5,070 nucleotides of DNA from Planctomicrobium sp. (GTDB taxonomy: Bacteria > Planctomycetota > Planctomycetia > Planctomycetales > Planctomycetaceae), in the NCBI GenBank assembly GCA_018659505.1, contig JABJMI010000524.1:1-5070 (forward strand), in the 5' to 3' direction. The first letter of the stretch is position 1, and each line of letters opens with the position of its first letter. The translations under genes were made by a program, and so were the position numbers. The notes beneath the pieces were generated by a model, which did not search any database, was not told the DNA's origin, and worked only from the letters and a program-made list of their open reading frames with translations. Positions 1 through 5,070 of this stretch are shown piece by piece.

Positions 1-96
1 CGCCGATCTTCTGCCAGAAACCTAGCGCAATAAAATGAAACGAATTCTTAAATGTTGGTGCTTCAAGCAATTTTGTAGCTGAATACATAGAGAAAG

Positions 97-242
97 GAAA
101 TTCACCGCGGAGACGCTGAGACACGGAGGTGTCAAATCAGATCACTCATTGAATTCCAGAAGCCTGAATCAAATGAGTGAAGACGGTTGTCTCTTTGTCT
201 CTTGAATTTCTACTCCGTGACCTCAGTGCCTCTGTGTTTCAA
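97..242. repeat. Imperfect inverted-repeat intergenic element
   Basis: The left arm, 106-128 (cgcggagacgctgagacacggag), pairs with the right arm, 213-236 (ctccgtgacctcagtgcctctgtg). Eighteen of 23 positions match with one bulged base. Three of the five mismatches would be G-U wobbles in a + strand transcript. Nested inside is a 9-bp perfect stem, TCACTCATT at 142-150 with AATGAGTGA at 172-180. An 8-base tandem duplication, TTGTCTCT twice, lies at 187-202. The GC-rich 'cgcggagac...gagacacggag' style resembles a dispersed intergenic repeat that I associate with planctomycete and related genomes; that association is from memory. No transposase is present, so if mobile it would have to be moved in trans. 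It could also act as a structured RNA or a transcriptional boundary. Confidence 0.65.
142..180. repeat. Nested hairpin TCACTCATT / AATGAGTGA
   Basis: This is a 9-bp perfect inverted repeat with a 21-base spacer, lying inside the larger element. The spacer itself can partly extend the stem (gaattccag against cctgaatc with bulges). The same word recurs in full as TCACTCATTT at 328-337, outside the element, matching the reverse complement of 171-180. No T-run follows, so this is not an intrinsic terminator. Confidence 0.5.
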
Positions 243-345
243 AACTCCTAACAGTGAGTCACCACAATGACAACACTTCACGGTCAGTAAATCAAAACGA
301 CAACACGTGTGAGGCTATTGGAATCGCTCACTCATTTCCGTAAGT

Positions 346-360
346 CATTTTAATAAAATG
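346..360. promoter_or_regulatory. Perfect 15-bp palindrome, candidate operator
   Basis: CATTTTA at 346-352 and TAAAATG at 354-360 are perfect reverse complements around a single central base. A one-base centre is too tight for an RNA loop without opening the stem, so a dimeric protein-binding site is more natural than a terminator. It is centred about 43 bases upstream of the candidate -24 element and about 110 bases upstream of the start codon, a sensible place for an activator or repressor of the gene at 465. AT-rich palindromes of this size can occur by chance. Confidence 0.35.
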
Positions 361-393
361 GTTTGCGTCTTAACCGGCACGTATTGCCGAAGT

Positions 394-410
394 TTGGCAT
401 CAATCTCGCA
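394..410 (+). promoter_or_regulatory. Candidate sigma-54 (-24/-12) promoter
   Basis: The sequence TTGGCAtcaatctcGCA matches the RpoN consensus TTGGCAC-G-N4-TTGCA at the TTGGCA block. The near-invariant GG (396-397) and GC (408-409) sit at the exact 12-base offset the family requires. Mismatches are the C and G after TTGGCA and the second T of TTGC. The implied start site is near 421, giving a leader of about 44 bases before the ATG at 465. An imperfect palindrome TGCCGAAgTTTGGCA (385-399, one mismatched pair) overlaps the -24 block and could be an operator. A sigma-70 alternative is poor: TTGGCA is only 12 bases from TAGAAT (412-417). Sigma-54 promoters need an upstream-bound enhancer protein, for which palindromes at 303-310 and 346-360 are candidate sites. 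Confidence 0.4.
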
Positions 411-451
411 ATAGAATGAATTAAGTCAAACACAACAATGTAAAAAGTATC

Positions 452-457
452 AAGGAG
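452..457 (+). promoter_or_regulatory. Ribosome binding site for the exported-protein gene
   Basis: AAGGAG lies seven bases before the ATG at 465. This is a strong Shine-Dalgarno match at good spacing and fixes the start, which also opens directly into a signal peptide. Confidence 0.8.
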
Positions 458-464
458 AGAGACG

Positions 465-1142
465 ATGTTCAGTAAACTTACCACAATCGCCAGCATGGTC
501 GCTGTTGTTTCACTATGCAGTACATCAGCGAATGCTGATCATCATAACGCAAGGTACCGACATCTGGATGACCTCTCTTTCGCGGCATTCGCAGAGGCAA
601 GAGAACTTCGCTGGGAAATTCACGATGATTTCGTTGATTCCCACGATTACGAACATCTGCTCGAAGATGCAGATGCAGTGATCGAAGCAATGCATGGTTT
701 GCAAGTTGCCATTTACCGTGAGCGACCAGACCATTTGATAGGTCGCGAAGTCGAGCAGGTTGAGAAGAAGTTGGCGAATCTGACAAGTCACATGAATACC
801 TGCGATTACGCACGAGTTTCTAGCAGTCGCCATCAAACGACCTTCAATGGACGAGGATACTCTTTCACGCCTGAAACTCGCCACGTTGGTCGAATTCATG
901 TTGTGGCTGCACTGAGAATGATTCACCGGATCGAATCAGCATTGTCAGCTTTAGAGCGAGAAGTTCGCCCTCACCATGGTCGCCACGGACATTCAAACCT
1001 TGTTCCTCCAACAATCGAACAGACACCACGACCTGCGCCAATTTTGGTTCCTCGTGAAGCTAGAAATAGCGATCGTCGTTACGTTGAAATTCCTGTAGGA
1101 AACTCAAGCAAGAGTGGTTTCGTCTTCAAGATTGGTTACTAA
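465..1142 (+). CDS. Exported histidine-rich protein of unknown function
   Basis: I do not recognise a named family. The 225-residue product begins with a classical Sec signal peptide: Lys4, a hydrophobic stretch at about 7-19, and an Ala-X-Ala site (Ala22-Asn-Ala24) predicting cleavage before Asp25. Cys18 follows Leu, so it does not form a lipobox. The mature part has 17 His in 201 residues, including His26-27 and an HHGRHGH cluster at 170-176, and a single Cys (113). Residues about 32-112 and 142-167 look alpha-helical, charged and amphipathic. A Pro-rich linker (about 180-197) leads to a basic, Gly/aromatic tail ending FVFKIGY. It should act in the periplasm or at the cell surface. The His content suggests metal binding, but no defined metal site is visible, so this is inference only. 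It is a single-gene unit with its own promoter region and terminator. Confidence 0.85.
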   Translation: MFSKLTTIASMVAVVSLCSTSANADHHNARYRHLDDLSFAAFAEARELRWEIHDDFVDSHDYEHLLEDADAVIEAMHGLQVAIYRERPDHLIGREVEQVEKKLANLTSHMNTCDYARVSSSRHQTTFNGRGYSFTPETRHVGRIHVVAALRMIHRIESALSALEREVRPHHGRHGHSNLVPPTIEQTPRPAPILVPREARNSDRRYVEIPVGNSSKSGFVFKIGY

Positions 1143-1184
1143 ACATCGTCCAAATGGAATTTCTCCATGATCATCGTTTTTCGT

Positions 1185-1221
1185 AGCACTGACTCAGAAA
1201 TGGGTCAGTGCTCTTTTCATT
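1185..1221 (+). terminator. Intrinsic terminator after the exported-protein gene
   Basis: The stem AGCACTGACTCA (1185-1196) pairs with TGGGTCAGTGCT (1201-1212): 12 base pairs, including one T-G wobble, closed by a GAAA tetraloop. The T-rich tail cttttcattt follows directly. The reverse direction lacks a T-run, so it acts on the + strand. It lies 43 bases past the stop codon and separates this gene from the kinase operon. Confidence 0.9.
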
Positions 1222-1272
1222 TCATGCCGTATCGTTGATCATTAAGGGAGACAGTTCTACCTGGAATTCATA

Positions 1273-1277
1273 GAGGG
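1273..1277 (+). promoter_or_regulatory. Ribosome binding site supporting the GTG start of the kinase
   Basis: GAGGG sits five bases before GTG at 1283. An in-frame TAG at 1271-1273 blocks any start further upstream. The next in-frame ATG, at residue 18, falls inside the first PAS domain. GTG is therefore the only sensible start. I could not identify a clear promoter between the terminator and this site. Confidence 0.65.
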
Positions 1278-1282
1278 CAACC

Positions 1283-3874
1283 GTGGAACTCACCGATTCA
1301 GACTTCAGAAGCATTGCGGATCACGCTCCAGTGATGATCTGGGTCTGCAACCTCGATCTAGAGTGTGTGTACGTCAATCATCGTTGGTGTGAGTTCTCTG
1401 GACAAACTCAAGCTGATGCACTCGGTTCCGGGTGGGGAGAGGTTCTGCATCCCGATGATAAAGCGAAGGTGTTCGCTGCCCGAGACAAAGGCTTTCGATC
1501 TCGTGAATCCATTTCAGTCGAATGCCAGATGCTTCGACATGATGGTGAGTACCGGTGGATGATCAGCGACGCCAGTCCTCGTTATTCAGCTGATGGTGAA
1601 TTCCAGGGTTTTATTGGCAGCTCTGTGGAGATTCACAACGAACGACTTCTGCGTGAACAAGCTGTCAATCAGCATGATCGACTGGAAGAGTTCTATGAGA
1701 AAACTCCTGTCAAAATGCACTCGCTTAATGCAGAAGGAACAATCGTTTCGGTCAGCGATGACTGGTTGACTCACTTCGGATATTTAAGAGAGGAAGTCAT
1801 CGGTCGTCAACGAACCGACTTTATGTCTCCCTCTTCTAAAAAAGTTGCAGAAGCACGCCTGCAAAAATTCATGGAAGATGGGTATTGTGAAAATCTGAAT
1901 TATCAAATTCTCACGAAGTCTGGAGAGATTCGAGAAGTCATGTTGTCTGCAATTGCAGAAAATGACATCAACGGCAACTTTCAGAAATCGATCGCTATTC
2001 TAGAAGATGTCACCGATTCTAAAAAAAGCATGCGCCGGCTGGAACAGACACAAAAGATATTTGACCAATCAGGAGAGTCTATCTTCTGGTTAACGACTAA
2101 GGGGAAAATAATTTATGTCAATGAACAAGCCTGTCGTGGGTTAGAGTATTCGAGTGAGGAATTATTAGAGAAATCAATTTGGGAGATTGACCCTAACTAC
2201 ACAAAAGAGCTTTGGGACCAAATCGACTGGAGGGGGCGATTAGAGAAAAGCAGGATCCTGCAATCGATTCATCGGACACGTAGTGGTCGAGATATTCCTG
2301 TTGAAATCAATTCCAAGTTGATCGAAATCGATGAAGAAACAGTCATGTGTGCCTTTGTGCGAGACTTGACTGATCGGATTCAGACCGGTCAGGAATTGAA
2401 ACTTGCTCAACGCCGACTGGAAGAAACATTACGCTCCGGAAATATCGGTTTGTGGGACTGGGACATGAAGACCGACGAGGTTCTTTATTCACCTGAGTGG
2501 AAAACTCAAGTCGGTCTGTCCCCTGATGCGAATGTCGAAGGCTACACTGATTGGGAAAACAGACTGCATCCAGATGACAAAGAACTGGCGGTCGAAAACA
2601 TCAATGCTTATCTTCAAAATCGATCAACAGATTATATTTCAGTCTTCCGTTTTCGTCATGAAAATGGATCCTATCGCTGGATCCGGGCACAAGGTCGTGT
2701 TTTCAAAGATCAGGATGATAACCCTGAGAGGATGATTGGTGTCCACATTGACATCACAGATCACCAAGACGCGCTCCATGATCTTGCAGAACGCTCGGCT
2801 GAGCTCGAAGCAATCTTTCAGGCCAGTCCCGACATCTTCTTAAGAACAGACAAGGTCGGTGTCATCAAAGATTATCGCGTGAGTGACGAATCATCGTTAA
2901 TGACGCCACCTGACCGATTCATGAATCAGCCAATCAGCAGTACATTACCTGATCGAGTGGGTGAGATTTACGAGCGTGCATTAACGAATCTTGCTCAGAC
3001 GAATCAGTCACAAACCATTGAATATCGAATCCGAATTCAAGGAGAGCATTTCTGGCATCAAGCTGTTCTTGTTCCGTTCCAGGAAACAAACGTGGCAATT
3101 TTCGTCAGGAATATTACTGAACAGAAGTCCTCAGAAATCGATTTAATCTCTAGGACACATGAGCTCGAACGAAGTAATGCTGACCTTGACCAGTTTGCAT
3201 ATGTCGCGTCTCACGATTTGAAAACACCCCTGCGAGGCATTCAACACCTCACCAAATGGATTCGAGAAGATTCTGAAGGAAAACTGCCCGAGGAGTGCCT
3301 GGTGCACCTCGATAAGCTCGACACTCAAGTCGCACGCATGCATAGTCTACTTGACGATTTATTACAGTACTCTCGGGCTGGTCGCGTGCGTGTCGCAGTT
3401 GAACCGATCGATCTGCAAGAGATGCTTGAAGAAATTGTTGGGCTTGTGAATCCTCCGCAGGAAATGCAAATTCACTTTGAACTTAATGGCATCGAAATAG
3501 TCACAGGTCGTGCACCATTATTTCATGTCATTCTTAACCTAGTCGAAAACGCGGTAAAATACCACGACCGCCAAGATGGTCAAATTCACATTCAAGTGTC
3601 GGAGACTTCAGACATTGAATACGTTCAGTTTCAGGTTCGTGACGATGGACCTGGAATAGAAAAAGAACATCACGACCGAGTCTTCAGAATGTTTCAACGG
3701 CTCGACTCCAAACAGACCGGTTCTGGAATGGGGTTAGCAGTCGTTCGCAAAATGATTGAATCACGAGGTGGTTCCATCCAAATGGTCTCTCAACCTGGGC
3801 AAGGAACGAGCTTCCATTTTACCTGGCCGGGCATGAGTGATCTTCCAGAAGACTTCATCGAAGAGGATGAGTAA
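1283..3874 (+). CDS. Soluble multi-PAS sensor histidine kinase
   Basis: This 863-residue cytoplasmic kinase autophosphorylates on His and passes the phosphate to a receiver, most likely the one encoded 8 bases downstream. Five PAS/PAC modules are readable at about 8-118, 133-247, 255-367, 376-497 and 505-617. The first and fourth are of the PAS_3 type with an LHPDD motif (His56 and His429) and an aromatic YRW strand. A charged coiled linker (about 618-638) joins the kinase core. The phospho-acceptor is His644 in SHDLKTPLR. The ATP-binding domain shows the N box (Asn752, Asn756), G1 DDGPGI (787-792), F box (Phe801, Phe804) and G2 GSGMGL (813-818). The core resembles phytochrome-type kinases, but there is no GAF or PHY domain for a bilin. 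No flavin-type NCRFLQ motif is seen, and no transmembrane segment. The ligand is unknown. All catalytic motifs look intact. Confidence 0.95.
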   Translation: MELTDSDFRSIADHAPVMIWVCNLDLECVYVNHRWCEFSGQTQADALGSGWGEVLHPDDKAKVFAARDKGFRSRESISVECQMLRHDGEYRWMISDASPRYSADGEFQGFIGSSVEIHNERLLREQAVNQHDRLEEFYEKTPVKMHSLNAEGTIVSVSDDWLTHFGYLREEVIGRQRTDFMSPSSKKVAEARLQKFMEDGYCENLNYQILTKSGEIREVMLSAIAENDINGNFQKSIAILEDVTDSKKSMRRLEQTQKIFDQSGESIFWLTTKGKIIYVNEQACRGLEYSSEELLEKSIWEIDPNYTKELWDQIDWRGRLEKSRILQSIHRTRSGRDIPVEINSKLIEIDEETVMCAFVRDLTDRIQTGQELKLAQRRLEETLRSGNIGLWDWDMKTDEVLYSPEWKTQVGLSPDANVEGYTDWENRLHPDDKELAVENINAYLQNRSTDYISVFRFRHENGSYRWIRAQGRVFKDQDDNPERMIGVHIDITDHQDALHDLAERSAELEAIFQASPDIFLRTDKVGVIKDYRVSDESSLMTPPDRFMNQPISSTLPDRVGEIYERALTNLAQTNQSQTIEYRIRIQGEHFWHQAVLVPFQETNVAIFVRNITEQKSSEIDLISRTHELERSNADLDQFAYVASHDLKTPLRGIQHLTKWIREDSEGKLPEECLVHLDKLDTQVARMHSLLDDLLQYSRAGRVRVAVEPIDLQEMLEEIVGLVNPPQEMQIHFELNGIEIVTGRAPLFHVILNLVENAVKYHDRQDGQIHIQVSETSDIEYVQFQVRDDGPGIEKEHHDRVFRMFQRLDSKQTGSGMGLAVVRKMIESRGGSIQMVSQPGQGTSFHFTWPGMSDLPEDFIEEDE

Positions 3875-3882
3875 TCAACACC

Positions 3883-4302
3883 ATGCACATCCTCATCGTT
3901 GAAGACGAAGAACTCGATGTCATCGCGCTGCAGCGAGCATTCAAAAAACATCAAGTCCACTACAAGACGACAATCACCAGGAATGGTGCAGAAGCACTTG
4001 CTGTTTTACGAGGTGACGACCCCGAGAGAGAGGTCATTACGGATCCAGTTTTTATACTGCTGGATATCAATATGCCTCGCATGAATGGTCTTGAATTCTT
4101 AAAGGAATTAAGAGCAGATTCTTTTCTGAAACGCATTCCCGTTTTCGTACTGACTACTTCCGACGAACAGCGAGACATCCAAGCTGCATATCGCCTTGGT
4201 ATCTCGGGATATACCTTGAAACAAAAAGTCGGCGGTGATTTTGAGAAACTGGTTGCATTACTGAACGCCTATGCCGACCTTGTCGTGTTCCCAGATGGTT
4301 AA
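3883..4302 (+). CDS. Single-domain response regulator, Rcp1-like receiver
   Basis: The 139-residue protein is a receiver domain and nothing more. The acidic pair is Glu7-Asp8, the phospho-acceptor is Asp61 in LLDINMPRMNG, the switch Thr is at 91-92 in LTTSDE, and the conserved Lys is Lys113. The insert around 44-54 and the NMPRMNGLEFL motif match the Rcp1 group, the usual partners of phytochrome-type kinases. One oddity is that Lys113 is followed by Gln rather than the near-universal Pro. With no DNA-binding or enzymatic output it should act by protein contact or as a phosphate carrier. It follows the kinase stop by 8 bases. The best Shine-Dalgarno (AGAGGA, 3862-3867) is 15 bases upstream and inside the kinase gene, so translation is probably coupled. 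Confidence 0.93.
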   Translation: MHILIVEDEELDVIALQRAFKKHQVHYKTTITRNGAEALAVLRGDDPEREVITDPVFILLDINMPRMNGLEFLKELRADSFLKRIPVFVLTTSDEQRDIQAAYRLGISGYTLKQKVGGDFEKLVALLNAYADLVVFPDG

Positions 4303-4305
4303 CTC

Positions 4306-5070
4306 TCAAACCAGAATGGATTCGATCGTCTCATAAACTTCTACCGCACCTTCGGCTCTTTTCACATCGTTGAATTCTCCGAAGTCACGTTGGCTGTGAC
4401 GAATAGCAAATTCCATCTCTTCATCTGCTAGGAATTTGATGAAAACGAAATAGTTTAAAGCTCCCATCGCTGACTGACCGGGAGTGCCCGTTTGTATCTC
4501 TTCCATCTTGAGTGAAGTGATTGCACTCGCTGGGATTGACCACCGTTGCTTCTTGCCTTCAAAGAGCAAAGTCTTAGCATTTCTGTCAACTTGTAAAAAT
4601 CCCATTTCATAAATCATCTGTATCGTTTTCTCGACCTGCTCCGTCTCCAGGATTTCAATCGGGACGAGTTCCTCCGCATCGAGATCGATTTGCACGCCAG
4701 ATCTTTTCCGCATTTGGTCAATTGCCATTTGCGTCAACCCCATCGAAGTCGCTGCGGTTGCAATTCGGTCAGTGTAAGTGCCAGCGACGAACAAGGTCCC
4801 AATAGGGATCATGATCAATAAAGCGAAACGAACAATGCCCAGGTTGTTCCAGTTTTGATAACCGTAATAGCCCAGGTAAATCGTCAAGGCGAGCCACAGT
4901 CCCAACGCCCAGCATTGCTTGAAAATCGCGATCAGGATTCCACTCGCGTTCATGATCCCCGGAGTCCCTTCAGGCAGGGTCTCCATGACTGATTCACTAA
5001 CAGGATTCTTTGAGTCCGACTCCCACTGATAAAGTTTTTTGAACTCGCTGCCTTGATCCGGTTCCCAGCC
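4306..5070 (-). CDS. Two-helix membrane protein of unknown function, N-terminus beyond the window
   Basis: I do not recognise this family. The frame stays open from the TGA at 4308-4306 to the window edge, giving at least 254 residues. An ATG at 4986-4984 exists, but no Shine-Dalgarno precedes it. The 28 codons upstream of it read like real protein (GWEPDQ at the edge, KKLYQWESDSKN further in), so the true start probably lies outside. Numbering from the edge, two hydrophobic segments sit at about 44-70 and 79-99, joined by a short loop rich in Tyr, Trp and Asn. The remaining roughly 155 residues are soluble, with a mixed strand/helix pattern (LLFEGKKQRWSIPASAITSL) slightly reminiscent of PH-like domains in membrane-anchored bacterial proteins; that is a weak guess. 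The gene converges on the response regulator with a 3-base gap, so it belongs to a separate transcription unit. Confidence 0.85.
   Translation of the reverse strand, partial: GWEPDQGSEFKKLYQWESDSKNPVSESVMETLPEGTPGIMNASGILIAIFKQCWALGLWLALTIYLGYYGYQNWNNLGIVRFALLIMIPIGTLFVAGTYTDRIATAATSMGLTQMAIDQMRKRSGVQIDLDAEELVPIEILETEQVEKTIQMIYEMGFLQVDRNAKTLLFEGKKQRWSIPASAITSLKMEEIQTGTPGQSAMGALNYFVFIKFLADEEMEFAIRHSQRDFGEFNDVKRAEGAVEVYETIESILV

Larger units (their letters stand above)
1..464. other. Gene-free leader region with repeat element and promoter
   Basis: No frame on either strand carries a convincing gene here. The left 90 bases are AT-rich and featureless. The middle (about 97-242) is a repeat element. 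The rest (about 243-464) is the control region of the exported-protein gene at 465. Besides the palindromes listed separately, it holds a 9-base near-direct repeat (TGACAACAC at 268-276, CGACAACAC at 298-306, 30 bases apart) and the 8-base palindromes or near-palindromes GTGAGTCAC at 254-262 and ACACGTGT at 303-310. Those short items could be chance. Confidence 0.6.

Noticed and set aside
1..88. Minus-strand open frame of 29 codons from an ATG at 88-86 running off the left edge
   Set aside because: No Shine-Dalgarno precedes it, the upstream sequence is the repeat element, and an open run this short is expected by chance at this base composition. It could be the start of a gene to the left, but nothing supports it.
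97..242. CRISPR array or tRNA-like structure in the repeat region
   Set aside because: There is no regular direct-repeat and spacer pattern and no cloverleaf. The symmetry is that of an inverted repeat.
394..417. Sigma-70 reading of TTGGCA and TAGAAT
   Set aside because: The spacer is 12 bases, far from the required 16-18.
478..926. Two minus-strand open frames (478-813 and 525-926) opposite the exported-protein gene
   Set aside because: They lie opposite a gene with a clear signal peptide and ribosome binding site. Their products show no domain or start signal.
1235..1263. Possible sigma-70 promoter for the kinase operon (TTGATC at 1235-1240)
   Set aside because: No acceptable -10 hexamer lies at 16-18 bases; the best candidates are poor, so no promoter is claimed.
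1365..3343. Short open frames inside the kinase gene (1365-1562 +, 1586-1774 -, 2526-2735 +, 3143-3343 -)
   Set aside because: All overlap well-defined PAS or kinase domains in another frame and look like chance openings.
3899..4178. Open frames at 3899-4084 (+) and 3960-4178 (-)
   Set aside because: They overlap the intact receiver domain and have no recognisable features.
4384..4400. Hairpin GTCAC / GTGAC as a possible terminator for the receiver gene
   Set aside because: It has only five base pairs, no T-run, and lies inside the coding sequence of the opposing gene.

Overview
The window looks like a chromosomal segment from a member of the Planctomycetota, probably a moderate-GC marine or freshwater lineage of the Planctomycetales. 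This is inferred from the style of the GC-rich intergenic repeat (cgcggagacgctgagacacggag), from the many-PAS soluble histidine kinase, and from the style of the short exported protein. No rRNA or marker gene is present to confirm it.

Layout: (1) Positions 1-464 hold no convincing gene. They contain a long imperfect inverted-repeat element (about 97-242) with a nested hairpin. After it comes a stretch dense in small palindromes, ending in a candidate sigma-54 (-24/-12) promoter at 394-410 and a good ribosome binding site. (2) 465-1142 encodes a 225-residue exported, histidine-rich protein of unknown function, closed by a textbook intrinsic terminator (12-bp stem, GAAA loop, T-rich tail) at 1185-1221. 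(3) 1283-3874 encodes a soluble 863-residue histidine kinase with five PAS-type sensor modules and a phytochrome-type kinase core. It starts at GTG. (4) 3883-4302, only 8 bases downstream, encodes a stand-alone receiver-domain response regulator of the Rcp1 type. (5) On the minus strand, ending 3 bases from the regulator's stop, is a two-helix membrane protein of unknown function. Its reading frame stays open to the right-hand edge of the window, so its N-terminus is missing.

How they work together: the kinase and receiver form a co-transcribed two-component pair. The kinase has no membrane segment, so it should sense a cytoplasmic signal. The receiver has no DNA-binding output, so the pair probably acts by protein-protein contact or feeds a phosphorelay. 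The exported protein is a separate transcription unit, isolated by its terminator, and nothing links it functionally to the kinase except adjacency. The membrane protein is convergently transcribed and belongs to another unit that enters from the right.

I see no CRISPR array, transposase, tRNA, rRNA, toxin-antitoxin pair or defence system. The most unusual material is the non-coding region 97-420 and the uncharacterised His-rich exported protein it controls.
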